Program-made: the position numbers and the translations under genes
NCBI RefSeq assembly: GCF_024137965.1
Contig: NZ_CP099975.1
Location: 1,612,001-1,676,000, forward strand
Length of the DNA stretch: 64,000 nt
Source of the DNA: Halomonas sp. Y3
Lineage (GTDB): Bacteria > Pseudomonadota > Gammaproteobacteria > Pseudomonadales > Halomonadaceae
Direction of reading: 5' to 3'
Part shown: positions 16,683 to 24,930 of the stretch, piece by piece
Position numbering within the stretch: the stretch's first letter is position 1
Layout of the letters: the number at the start of each line of letters is the position of its first letter
Notes under the pieces: model-generated
Told to the model about the DNA's origin: nothing
Database searches by the model: none
The model's input: the letters and a program-made list of their open reading frames with translations, nothing else

Positions 16683-18065
16683 ATGCACGTCCATATTCTC
16701 GGTATCTGTGGCACCTTCATGGGTAGCCTGGCGCTGCTGGCCCGGGAGCTGGGCCATACCGTCAGCGGCTCGGATGCGGGAGTCTACCCGCCCATGAGCA
16801 CCCAGCTGGAGGAGGCGGGCATCGCGCTGTGCGAGGGCTATGCGCCGGCCAATCTCGAGCCCCGTCCCGACCTGGTGGTGATCGGTAACGCGCTCTCCCG
16901 GGGCAACCCGGAGGTGGAGGCGGTGCTCGACCTGGGCCTGCCCTACGTCTCCGGCCCCCAGTGGCTGGCCGAGCAGGTGCTCCCCGGGCGGCGGGTGATC
17001 GCCGTGGCCGGCACCCACGGCAAGACCACCACGGCGAGTCTCGTCGCCTGGCTGCTGGAGTCCGCGGGGCTCGCGCCGGGCTTTCTGATCGGCGGCGTGC
17101 CGCGCAATTTCGGCGTCTCCGCCCGGCTCGGGGCGCCGGACGCCCCCTTCGTGGTGGAGGCCGACGAGTACGACACCGCCTTCTTCGACAAGCGCTCCAA
17201 GTTCGTTCACTACCGCCCCGAGATCGCCATCCTCGGCAACCTCGAGTTCGATCACGCGGACATCTTCGAAGATCTGGCCGCCATCGAGCGGCAGTTCCAC
17301 CACCTGGTGCGCACCGTACCGGGGCGCGGACGCCTGCTGGTGGCCGACGGCGAGCCGGCCCTCGAGCGGGTGCTGGCCCTGGGGGCCTGGACGCCGACGG
17401 TGCGCTTCGGCGAGGCGGCAGAGAGCCCCTGGCGCCTCGAGCTCGAGCGCGAGGACGCCTCCCGCTTCCGGGTGATCCACCAGGAGGGGAACGTCGACGA
17501 GGACGCCGTGGTGGACTGGCCCCTGACCGGGGCCTACAACGCCCGCAACGCCCTGGCGGCCCTGGCCGCCGCCCACGCCTGCGGGGTGGATCTCGCCCGG
17601 GGGGCGGCGGCGCTGTCGCGCTTCGAGACCCCCCGGCGGCGCCAGGAGCTGCGCGGCGAGGTGGCCGGCATCCAGGTGATCGACGACTTTGCCCACCACC
17701 CCACCGCCATCGCCGCGACCCTGGCCGGGCTGCGCGCCGCCACCGCCCGGGGCCGCCTGCTGGCGGTGATCGAGCCGCGCTCCAACACCATGCGCCTGGG
17801 CACCCTGCGCGAGCGCCTGGCCGAGAGCGTCGCCTGTGCCGATCTGGCCTTCTGGTACCAGCCCCCGGGCCTCGACTGGTCCCTCGAGCCGGTCAGGGCC
17901 GCCAGTCCGGTGCCGGCTCGCCTGGAGCAGGCGCTGGAGGCCCTGGTGGCGGCCCTGGTGGCCGAGGCGCGCCCCTATGATCGTATCGTGGTGATGTCCA
18001 ACGGCGGCTTTGGCGGCATTCACGACAAGCTCTTGGCTGCCCTGAAGGAGGCGCATGGTGAGTGA
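16683..18065 (+). CDS. mpl: UDP-MurNAc:L-alanyl-gamma-D-glutamyl-meso-DAP ligase
   Basis: A 460-residue Mur-ligase family enzyme that re-attaches recycled murein tripeptide to UDP-MurNAc in the cytoplasm. It starts MHVHILGICGTFMG, typical of Mpl and distinct from MurC. The ATP-binding loop is GTHGKTTT (110-117). VEADEYDTAFFDKRSK and DDFAHHPTA are further Mur-ligase signatures. AGGAG lies 6 bases before the ATG. The last 11 bases overlap ubiX, a conserved gene pair in gammaproteobacteria. Confidence 0.95.
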   Translation: MHVHILGICGTFMGSLALLARELGHTVSGSDAGVYPPMSTQLEEAGIALCEGYAPANLEPRPDLVVIGNALSRGNPEVEAVLDLGLPYVSGPQWLAEQVLPGRRVIAVAGTHGKTTTASLVAWLLESAGLAPGFLIGGVPRNFGVSARLGAPDAPFVVEADEYDTAFFDKRSKFVHYRPEIAILGNLEFDHADIFEDLAAIERQFHHLVRTVPGRGRLLVADGEPALERVLALGAWTPTVRFGEAAESPWRLELEREDASRFRVIHQEGNVDEDAVVDWPLTGAYNARNALAALAAAHACGVDLARGAAALSRFETPRRRQELRGEVAGIQVIDDFAHHPTAIAATLAGLRAATARGRLLAVIEPRSNTMRLGTLRERLAESVACADLAFWYQPPGLDWSLEPVRAASPVPARLEQALEALVAALVAEARPYDRIVVMSNGGFGGIHDKLLAALKEAHGE

Positions 18066-18687
18066 TCTAGCAGCACAGGCGTTCGGTCCCCCGGTCACGG
18101 TGGCGCTCACCGGCGCCTCCGGGGCCCAGTACGGTCTGCGCCTGATCGAGGCCCTGGTGGCCGCCGAGCGCGAGGTGTGGGTGATGATCTCCAAGGCGGC
18201 TCATCTGGTGATCGCCACCGAGACCGACGTCGACCTGCCGGCGCGCCCCGAGCGGCTCGCCGAGGCGCTGGCCCAGCGCAGCGGCGCGCGCCCCGGGCAG
18301 ATTCGCTGCTTCGGTCGCGAGGAGTGGATGGCGCCGGTGGCCTCGGGCTCGGGGGCGCCCTCGTCCATGGTGATCTGTCCCTGCTCCACCGGCACCCTCT
18401 CGGCGGTGGCCACCGGGGCCAGCAACAACCTCATCGAGCGCGCCGCCGACGTGGCCCTCAAGGAGCGCCGCCAGCTGGTGATGGTGCTGCGCGAGACGCC
18501 GCTCTCGGCCATCCATCTGGAGCACATGCTGAACTTGACCCGGCTGGGCGCGGTAATGCTGCCCGCGGCCCCGGGCTTCTATCACCAGCCCGCCACCATC
18601 GACGACCTGGTCGACTTCATCGTCGCCCGCATCCTCAACCAGCTCGGTATCGAGCATCGCCTGATGCCCCGCTGGGGAGAGCCCTAG
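18055..18687 (+). CDS. ubiX: Flavin prenyltransferase
   Basis: A 210-residue enzyme that makes prenylated FMN, the cofactor of the UbiD decarboxylase in ubiquinone synthesis. VALTGASGAQYGLRLIEAL is the FMN-binding N-terminus, and CPCSTGTLSAVATGASNN and RETPLSAIHLEHM are UbiX signatures. It is translationally coupled to mpl, with AAGGAGG just before its ATG. The stop codon overlaps that of the convergent DedA-PAP2 gene in the tetranucleotide CTAG. Confidence 0.95.
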   Translation: MVSDLAAQAFGPPVTVALTGASGAQYGLRLIEALVAAEREVWVMISKAAHLVIATETDVDLPARPERLAEALAQRSGARPGQIRCFGREEWMAPVASGSGAPSSMVICPCSTGTLSAVATGASNNLIERAADVALKERRQLVMVLRETPLSAIHLEHMLNLTRLGAVMLPAAPGFYHQPATIDDLVDFIVARILNQLGIEHRLMPRWGEP

Positions 18688-20093
18688 ATCGGCGGCAGCC
18701 AGGCGATGCGGGCGGCGACCAGCACGAGGGAGGCGCCGCCGAGCCACCAGGCCGGGCAGGGGGCCAGCGGTGCCCGCGGCCTGGCCTGCCAGGCCAGCTG
18801 CACCAGGGCGCAGACCACCAGCCCCAGCAGGGCGCCTCCCACCAGGTCGCTGAACCAGTGCACGCCGATCACCAGCCGCGACAGCGCCATGGGCACGGCG
18901 AAGAGAATGGCGCCCCAGTAGACCCAGTGGCGCTGGTGATGGGGCAGCTCCCGGGCGATGAAGGCCGCGGCGAGCCCGGCCAGCACCACGGCGGTGGAGC
19001 TGTGGGCGCTGGGGTAGGCCATGGAGCCGGTCAGGTAGTCAGGCGTGCCGGGGCGGGGGCGGTCGAAGAAGGCCTTGCCCCAGGTGTTGAGCAGGGCAAT
19101 CAGGCCAAGCCCGCCGCCGATATGCAGGAAGGCATCCAGGCGCCTCCGCCACAGCAGCCAGACCCCCCAGGGGAGCACCAGGGCCACCACGCCATAGGTG
19201 TCTCCCACCCGGGCCAGGGCCTGCCCCAGGGCCTGCAGCCAGGGGGCGGTCAGGGAGGCGAAGAGGTCGTGCAGGGTGGCGTCCATGGGCAGCGGGCCGC
19301 TGGCGCCTTGCTGCATGACCAGCAGGGTCCATCCCGAGACGCCGCCCAGGGCCAGCACCAGCAGCAGCCAGCTGGCCAGGGGCAGCTCGCCGCGCCCGGT
19401 GGCGCTGCCGGCCAGCCACAGGCGCCGCATCACCGGGTGGCGGCGGGCACCCAGGGCCAGCAGCCGATAGAGTCGCCCGCTGCGGCTGACCTGCTGGCGC
19501 AGCCAGGAGAACACCACCGCCAGGGCCACCAGCAGGATGGCCAGGGCGACCAGGGCCGCCTGCATTTCCGGCGGCACGTCGAAGAGCTGCTGCCAGGTGC
19601 GTCCCAGCAGGTAGCCGGGGAGCACATAGGCGGGCGCCCAGAGCAGCGCCGAGGCGAGGTTGGCCCAGGAGAAGGCCCGGGGCGACATCCTGAGCATGCC
19701 GGCGATCAGCGGCACCACTGGGCGTACAGGGCCGACGAAGCGGCCGAAGAACACCGACAGGGTGCCGTAGCGCTGGAAGAAGCGTGCCCCCCGGGCGATC
19801 CACTCGGGGTGGCGCGACAGCGGCCAGAGCCGGGTCACTCGGGCGTGCTGGGTATAGCCGAGCCAGAAGCTGATCCAGTCGCCGACCACGGCGCCGACGA
19901 AGGCCGCCAGCATGATGGCCGGCAGCGCCAGCTCCTGGTGGCCGGCCAGTGAGGCGGCCGCGGTGATCAGCACCACGCCGGGCACCAGCAGGCCGATCAG
20001 CGCCAGCGACTCCACCAGGGCGATGGCGGCGATGATCAGCAGCAGGAGCGTAGGCGAGGGCGTCAGCTGATAGAGGGCATCGGCAAGGTTCAA
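18684..20093 (-). CDS. DedA (VTT) - PAP2 phosphatase fusion
   Basis: A 469-residue membrane protein with two domains. Residues about 1-200 form a DedA/VTT domain with FFGRFVGPVRPVVPLIAGM, the family's Arg-rich re-entrant motif, linked to undecaprenyl-phosphate and lipid transport. Residues about 250-450 form a PAP2 phosphatase with all three motifs: KAFFDRPRP, PSAHSS and SRLVIGVHWFSD. Such fusions may translocate and dephosphorylate a polyprenyl or phospholipid pyrophosphate; the exact substrate is unknown. The start is a TTG with GGAG 6 bases upstream. It is the last gene of a three-gene minus-strand unit. Confidence 0.88.
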   Translation of the reverse strand: MNLADALYQLTPSPTLLLLIIAAIALVESLALIGLLVPGVVLITAAASLAGHQELALPAIMLAAFVGAVVGDWISFWLGYTQHARVTRLWPLSRHPEWIARGARFFQRYGTLSVFFGRFVGPVRPVVPLIAGMLRMSPRAFSWANLASALLWAPAYVLPGYLLGRTWQQLFDVPPEMQAALVALAILLVALAVVFSWLRQQVSRSGRLYRLLALGARRHPVMRRLWLAGSATGRGELPLASWLLLVLALGGVSGWTLLVMQQGASGPLPMDATLHDLFASLTAPWLQALGQALARVGDTYGVVALVLPWGVWLLWRRRLDAFLHIGGGLGLIALLNTWGKAFFDRPRPGTPDYLTGSMAYPSAHSSTAVVLAGLAAAFIARELPHHQRHWVYWGAILFAVPMALSRLVIGVHWFSDLVGGALLGLVVCALVQLAWQARPRAPLAPCPAWWLGGASLVLVAARIAWLPPI

Positions 20094-20116
20094 GGGGGAC
20101 TCCGTGTCGAGGGCGG

Positions 20117-21043
20117 TCAGGATGTGGCGTTGCGTTGGGTCGTGGCCTGGAGGCGCTGGAGGAAGGCATCGGCCTCCTCCCCCTGGCGCAGGCAGCAGAC
20201 GGTCAGGCGCGCCTCCAGCTGGCCGGTATCCAGCAGGATTCGACGCGCCAGCGCTTCCTCCAGGCGCTGGCGCACCAGCAGGGCGCCGCTCTCGCTGGTG
20301 TCGGGGAGCAGCAGCCAGAAATCGGCGGGGCCCTCGCGACCGAGCAGGTCATGGTCGCGGCTGCAGCGCGCCGCGGTGTCGCAGAGCGCCTTGAGCAGGG
20401 CTCGGTGCGCGCCGCTGCCGAACTGCTCCCTGGCCATCTCCAGCTGGGGCAGGTGAATCAGCAGCACCGCCAGGCGCTGGTCCAGCAGGGCGGCGCGCTC
20501 GCACTCGCTGTGCAGGCGGTCATGCATGGCGCTGGGGCGCATGGCGTCGCACTCCTCATCCATGGGGTCGGTGGCCTGGAGCAGTGCGCGCTGGTGCAGG
20601 ATCTCCCAGGGCGCCAGGCCGGCGACCACCACCAGGGCCAGGTAGCCCAGCGCCAGGTCGGGAGTCAGCCAGGCTTCGGCCAGCAGCAGCCAGACCGGGG
20701 TCAGGGTGAGATTGAGCAGCATGGCCGATCCCAGCGGCAGCAGCAGCAGGGTCAGCACCGGGGGCAGGCCCAGCCAGAAGGGAGGCAGCGAGGAGGGGCC
20801 CGGCAGCTCCATGGCCACCAGCAGATAGCCGGTCACCAGGACCAGGTAGGCCGAGAGCCGCGCGGTCTCGGGCTGGCCCAGTCGCATCAGGGCGGCGGTG
20901 AGTACCACCGGCGTCAGCATGGCCGGCAGCAGTATGCGGCCATACTCGCCGGTCAGGTAGTGCCAGCCCGCCTGGCCGAGCAGCAGCAGGGCGGTGAGCG
21001 CATAGAGCAGGGCATGGGTGCGGGTGAGGGAGCTATCAGCCAT
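20117..21043 (-). CDS. Membrane protein with degenerate GGDEF-like domain
   Basis: 308 residues. The first 155 or so form five or six hydrophobic helices, with no clear sensor motif. The remaining part has the predicted helix-strand order of a GGDEF domain (LLIHLPQLE, then DLLGREGPADFWLLLPDT), but the active-site GG(D/E)EF is replaced by REGPADF, so diguanylate cyclase activity is unlikely. It might bind nucleotide or act as a partner. GGAGG lies 6 bases before the ATG. It overlaps the next upstream gene by 8 bases, and both lie divergent from proA. Confidence 0.6.
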   Translation of the reverse strand: MADSSLTRTHALLYALTALLLLGQAGWHYLTGEYGRILLPAMLTPVVLTAALMRLGQPETARLSAYLVLVTGYLLVAMELPGPSSLPPFWLGLPPVLTLLLLPLGSAMLLNLTLTPVWLLLAEAWLTPDLALGYLALVVVAGLAPWEILHQRALLQATDPMDEECDAMRPSAMHDRLHSECERAALLDQRLAVLLIHLPQLEMAREQFGSGAHRALLKALCDTAARCSRDHDLLGREGPADFWLLLPDTSESGALLVRQRLEEALARRILLDTGQLEARLTVCCLRQGEEADAFLQRLQATTQRNATS

Positions 21044-21878
21044 GGCCGGCCTCCCGCTCCAGGGCGCGGCACTCCTCGCTCACCGACACGACCAGGGAGA
21101 GCGGCGTGGTCCGCAGGCGTTTGACGGGCCCCAGCCGGGCGAGCAGCTCGGCCCGGCGCCGTTCGGCCTGCTCGGCGTCGGGCGAGAGCAGCAGGGCTGC
21201 CAGGGTGCGGCTGTCCAGCCGGTAGCAGGGCTCGAAGCGCCGGGTCAGTTCGCAGAGCCGCTGAGCCTGGGGCCAGAAGCGCCGCCGCCCGGTGCGCAGC
21301 AGCAGCAGCTCGCCGTGAACGCCGTCCCGCTGTGCCCGGGCCCGCTCCCGGGCCAGGTCGCGGCCTAGCTGGGCCCGGGGCCAGAGGCGCATGCCTGGCA
21401 CCAGGTGAACTCGCTGCCTGGCCGCGCCCCGCAGCGGCGCCAGGTCCCGGGAGCGCAGCAGGCCGAGCAGGAGCAGGGCGCCGAGCAGGATGCCGGAAAG
21501 CAGCGCCAGCGGCGGCGGCATGTCCTGGGCCAGCCAGCCCCAGCTGAGGGCAGCCAGCAGCAGGTTGAGCCCCGACATCCAGGCCGGTTGGGGGAGCATC
21601 ACCAGCGCCGCCCAGGCCCACAGCCAGAGGGGGAAGCGTTCCGGAGCGGTAAACAGCAGGGCGGTGAGCAGCAGGCTGGGCAGCAGCTGCCAGGGCACCA
21701 GGACCGGACGCCGGTGGCTGAACTCCACCAGCAGGGCGGAGACGGCGAGCCACCCTGCGGCCAGCCACAGCAGCAGGGCCTCGGTAAGGCTGGTCGAGGC
21801 CGGGGCCATCAGCGCCGACAGCAGGGCCGCGAGCAGCAGGTTCAGGCGCAGCAGGCCGACTTTGTACTTGCTCTGCAT
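21036..21878 (-). CDS. Membrane protein, paralogue-like partner
   Basis: 280 residues with the same plan as its downstream neighbour: about six hydrophobic helices (residues 1-140), then a soluble C-terminal domain of about 130 residues rich in Arg and Leu. The domain contains GELLLLRTGRRRFWPQAQRL and YRLDSRTLAALLLSPD, which follow the rhythm of a GGDEF domain without its signature. I do not recognise a characterised homologue. The 8-base overlap with the next gene implies translational coupling, so the two probably form one membrane complex. Function unknown. Confidence 0.6.
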   Translation of the reverse strand: MQSKYKVGLLRLNLLLAALLSALMAPASTSLTEALLLWLAAGWLAVSALLVEFSHRRPVLVPWQLLPSLLLTALLFTAPERFPLWLWAWAALVMLPQPAWMSGLNLLLAALSWGWLAQDMPPPLALLSGILLGALLLLGLLRSRDLAPLRGAARQRVHLVPGMRLWPRAQLGRDLARERARAQRDGVHGELLLLRTGRRRFWPQAQRLCELTRRFEPCYRLDSRTLAALLLSPDAEQAERRRAELLARLGPVKRLRTTPLSLVVSVSEECRALEREAGHG

Positions 21879-21938
21879 GGTGGCTTACTATGACTCCCTT
21901 TGCGGATAGCGTGGCCGGGTGCCGCGTCAGTATAACGC

Positions 21939-21961
21939 CGTGGCCGGGCCATCTGGCCACG
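21939..21961 (+). other. Hairpin in the proA leader
   Basis: CGTGGCC (21939-21945) pairs with GGCCACG (21955-21961) around 9 bases, ending 22 bases before the proA ATG and just ahead of its CAGGAG ribosome site. A TATAAC box lies upstream at 21931-21936. It could modulate proA translation. Confidence 0.4.
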
Positions 21962-21983
21962 CCCACAGGAGACCCCTTTCGGC

Positions 21984-23276
21984 ATGTCAGCACAAGTCAC
22001 TTCCTCCGACGAGGCGATCCGCGACGTCGAAGCCTACATGGAGCGCCTGGGCGAAGCGGCTCGCGCCGCCGCCACCGTGATGCGTCGCACCCCCACCGGC
22101 CCCAAGAATGCCGCGCTGCTGGCCATGGCGAAGCGCCTCGAGGCGGCCCGGGACGAGGTGCTGGCGGCCAATGCCCGCGACCTGGCCCGGGGCCGCGACG
22201 GCGGCCTCGATGCGGCGCTGCTCGACCGCCTCGAGCTGACGCCCGGTCGCTTCGACGCCATGCTCGAGGGACTCGAGCAGGTCGCCGCACTGCCGGACCC
22301 GGTCGGTGAGATCGACAGCCTGCGCTATCGGCCGAGCGGTATCCAGGTGGGCCAGATGCGCGTGCCGCTGGGCGTGATCGGCATCATCTACGAGTCGCGC
22401 CCCAACGTCACCCTGGAGGCGGCCAGCCTCTGCCTCAAGTCCGGCAACGCCGCCATCCTGCGCGGCGGCAGCGAGGCGCGGGACTCCAACGCCGCCATCG
22501 CCGCCTGCATTCGTGCCGGCCTGCTCGATGCCGGCCTGCCCGAGGCGGCGGTCCAGGTGGTCGCCACTACCGACCGCGCCGCCGTGGGTCGGCTGATCGC
22601 CATGCCCGAGTACGTGGATGTGATCATTCCCCGCGGCGGCAAGTCGCTGATCGAGCGCATCTCCCGGGAGGCCCGGGTGCCGGTGATCAAGCATCTGGAC
22701 GGCGTCTGCCACGTCTACGTGGACGCCACCGCCGACCTCGACAAGGCTTTCGCCATCGCCGTCAATGCCAAGACCCACCGCTACGGCACCTGCAACACCA
22801 TGGAGACCCTGCTGCTGGACGCCCCGGTGGCCGAGGCGCTGCTGCCGCGCCTGGCGGCGGCCTATGCCGAGCACGGCGTGGAGCTGCGCGGCTGCGAGCG
22901 CACCCGGGCGCTGCTGCCCGGCATCGCCGCGGCCAGCGAGGAGGACTGGGGCGCCGAATACCTGGCCCCGGTGCTGGCGCTGCGGGTGGTGGAGGGTATC
23001 GACGCCGCCGTCACCCATATCGAGCGCTACGGCTCCCACCATACCGATGCCATCATCACCGAGGATTACGCCCTGGCGCGGCGCTTCATGGCCGAGGTGG
23101 ACTCCAGCTCGGTGATGGTCAACGCCTCCACGCGCTTCGCGGACGGCTTCGAGTATGGCCTGGGCGCCGAGATCGGCATCTCCACCGACAAGCTCCACGC
23201 CCGCGGCCCGGTGGGCCTCGAGGGGCTGACCACCCGCAAGTACGTGGTCCTCGGCGATGGTCAGATCCGCCAGTGA
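21984..23276 (+). CDS. proA: Gamma-glutamyl phosphate reductase
   Basis: A 430-residue NADPH-dependent enzyme of proline synthesis that reduces gamma-glutamyl phosphate to glutamate semialdehyde. Cys270 in [11 protein letters not shown] is the catalytic thiol. [14 protein letters not shown] and [13 protein letters not shown] are ProA signatures. proB is not adjacent; as in many Pseudomonas-like genomes, proA instead leads the nadD-rsfS-rlmH-mrdA-rodA block. Its stop overlaps the nadD GTG start by 4 bases. Confidence 0.96.
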   Translation: MSAQVTSSDEAIRDVEAYMERLGEAARAAATVMRRTPTGPKNAALLAMAKRLEAARDEVLAANARDLARGRDGGLDAALLDRLELTPGRFDAMLEGLEQVAALPDPVGEIDSLRYRPSGIQVGQMRVPLGVIGIIYESRPNVTLEAASLCLKSGNAAILRGGSEARDSNAAIAACIRAGLLDAGLPEAAVQVVATTDRAAVGRLIAMPEYVDVIIPRGGKSLIERISREARVPVIKHLDGVCHVYVDATADLDKAFAIAVNAKTHRYGTCNTMETLLLDAPVAEALLPRLAAAYAEHGVELRGCERTRALLPGIAAASEEDWGAEYLAPVLALRVVEGIDAAVTHIERYGSHHTDAIITEDYALARRFMAEVDSSSVMVNASTRFADGFEYGLGAEIGISTDKLHARGPVGLEGLTTRKYVVLGDGQIRQ

Positions 23277-23968
23277 GTGAGGAGGCGCTCCTGCCGCTGC
23301 CGGCGGGTGTGGCGGATCCGCCCCGTCCGGCGCGGATCGCCATGCTCGGCGGCACCTTCGACCCGGTGCACCTGGGCCACCTGCGCAGCGCCGTCGAGCT
23401 GCGCGAGGCCCTGGCGCTGGACCGGGTGCACATGGTGCCGGCCAGCGTGCCGCCCCTGCGCGGCGAGCCCAGGGTGGCACCCGAGCAGCGCCTGGCCCTG
23501 CTGCGCCTGGGTATCGGCGACACCCCGGGGCTGGTCGCCGATCCCCGGGAGCTCCAGCGGGAGGGCCCTTCCTGGAGCGCCGATACCCTGGCCTCCCTGC
23601 GCCGGGAGTATGGCGGCGAGGCGCGCCTGGTGATGGCCCTGGGGCATGACGCCTTCCTGCGCCTGGCCGAGTGGCGCGACCCCGAGCGGCTCTTCGCCCT
23701 GGCCCACCTGGTGGTGGTGGACCGTCCCGACTTCGAGGCGGCGCTGCCCGCCGAGCTCCGGGCGCTGATCGACGGGCGGGAGGTCGGCGACGGCGAGGCG
23801 CTGATGGCGCGCCCCGCCGGCGGCCTGCTGCGCCTCTCGCTGCCGTCGCGCATGGCGATCTCCGCCACCGAGGTGCGCCGTCGCCTGGCCGAGGGCAGGA
23901 GCGTGCGCTACCTGCTGCCTGAAGCGGTGGAGCATTACCTGCTGGAGCACGCCCTCTATCGCGCCTGA
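23273..23968 (+). CDS. nadD: Nicotinate-nucleotide adenylyltransferase
   Basis: A 231-residue nucleotidyltransferase that adenylates nicotinate mononucleotide to deamido-[17 protein letters not shown] is the ATP-binding HxGH motif region, and [11 protein letters not shown] is the second nucleotidyltransferase motif (ISSTxIR type). The N-terminus is about 20 residues longer than usual if the GTG at 23273, which overlaps the proA stop as GTGA, is used; GTG is preferred because of the coupling. Confidence 0.94.
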   Translation: MSEEALLPLPAGVADPPRPARIAMLGGTFDPVHLGHLRSAVELREALALDRVHMVPASVPPLRGEPRVAPEQRLALLRLGIGDTPGLVADPRELQREGPSWSADTLASLRREYGGEARLVMALGHDAFLRLAEWRDPERLFALAHLVVVDRPDFEAALPAELRALIDGREVGDGEALMARPAGGLLRLSLPSRMAISATEVRRRLAEGRSVRYLLPEAVEHYLLEHALYRA

Positions 23969-24012
23969 GCCGCTCCCTTGGCAAGCCCGCTGGAAAAGCC
24001 CGGGAACGAGCG

Positions 24013-24041
24013 CTGCCAGCGGGCGGTCAACCCGGTACAAT
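24013..24041 (+). promoter_or_regulatory. Candidate promoter before rsfS
   Basis: CTGCCA (24013-24018) and TACAAT (24036-24041) are 17 bases apart. A hairpin GCCCGCTGG (23985-23993) with CCAGCGGGC (24016-24024) overlaps the -35 region and could end the proA-nadD transcript. Confidence 0.45.
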
Positions 24042-24073
24042 GGTCGTTCAACGACAGCCTGACAGAAGACCCT

Positions 24074-24439
24074 ATGCATATCGACGCACTCAAGACGCTG
24101 GTGGTGGACGCCCTGGAGGACCTCAAGGCCAAGGACATCGCCCAGCTGGATGTCTCCAAGCTGACCAGCGTGACCGACCAGATGATCATCGCCAGCGGCA
24201 CCTCTTCCCGGCACGTGGCCGCCCTGGCCTCAAGCGTGGTGCAGAAGGCCAAGGAGGCCGGCATCCAGCCACTGGGCGTGGAGGGCGAGAATGGTGCCGA
24301 CTGGGTGCTGGTGGACCTCGGCGACGTGGTGGTTCACGTCATGCTGCCGGAGACCCGTCAGCTCTATGACCTCGAGCGCCTCTGGGCCGACCTGCCCAGC
24401 GACCTCGAGCGCAGCGAGGGTGAGGCCCACGGCGCATGA
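24074..24439 (+). CDS. rsfS: Ribosomal silencing factor
   Basis: A 121-residue RsfS (Iojap/YbeB) protein. It binds L14 on the 50S subunit and blocks subunit joining when nutrients fall. [20 protein letters not shown] and [20 protein letters not shown] are diagnostic. The ATG at 24074 ([14 protein letters not shown]) gives the family's normal start; 32 further upstream codons are open but overlap the promoter. It is coupled to rlmH by an ATGA overlap. Confidence 0.95.
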   Translation: MHIDALKTLVVDALEDLKAKDIAQLDVSKLTSVTDQMIIASGTSSRHVAALASSVVQKAKEAGIQPLGVEGENGADWVLVDLGDVVVHVMLPETRQLYDLERLWADLPSDLERSEGEAHGA

Positions 24440-24903
24440 GGGTACGCCTGCTCGCCGTGGGCACCCGCATGCCCGCCTGGGTGACCCAGGGCGTCGAGGA
24501 GTACCGCAAGCGGCTGCCGCGGGACTTTGCCCTGGAGGTGGAGGAGATCGCCCCCGGCCAGCGCGGCAAGAATGCCGATATTCCCCGGGCCATGGGCCAG
24601 GAGGCCGAGCGCATTCGCGCTCGCCTGCGCGGTGACGAGCACGTCGTGGCCCTGGAGGTGGGGGGCAAGCCCTGGAGCACCGAGCAGCTGGCCGAGCAGG
24701 CCGAAGGCTGGCGCCTGGAGGGGCGTGACGTGGTGCTGCTGGTGGGCGGCCCCGACGGCCTGGAAGCGGGCCTCTCGGCCTCGGCCGACCAGCGCTGGTC
24801 CCTCTCGCCCCTGACCTTGCCCCATCCGCTGGTGCGGATCCTGCTTGCCGAGCAGCTCTACCGCGCCTGGACACTGATGGTGGGCCACCCCTACCACCGC
24901 TGA
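24436..24903 (+). CDS. rlmH: 23S rRNA pseudouridine-1915 N3-methyltransferase
   Basis: A 155-residue SPOUT methyltransferase, full length. [12 protein letters not shown] is the SAM-binding trefoil-knot motif, and [17 protein letters not shown] followed by the C-terminal HPYHR are typical of RlmH. It methylates pseudouridine 1915 in helix 69 of 23S rRNA. It lies between rsfS and mrdA, as in E. coli. Confidence 0.96.
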   Translation: MRVRLLAVGTRMPAWVTQGVEEYRKRLPRDFALEVEEIAPGQRGKNADIPRAMGQEAERIRARLRGDEHVVALEVGGKPWSTEQLAEQAEGWRLEGRDVVLLVGGPDGLEAGLSASADQRWSLSPLTLPHPLVRILLAEQLYRAWTLMVGHPYHR

Positions 24904-24930
24904 CCGGGCCGCCCAGCGGCCGGGAGTGCC

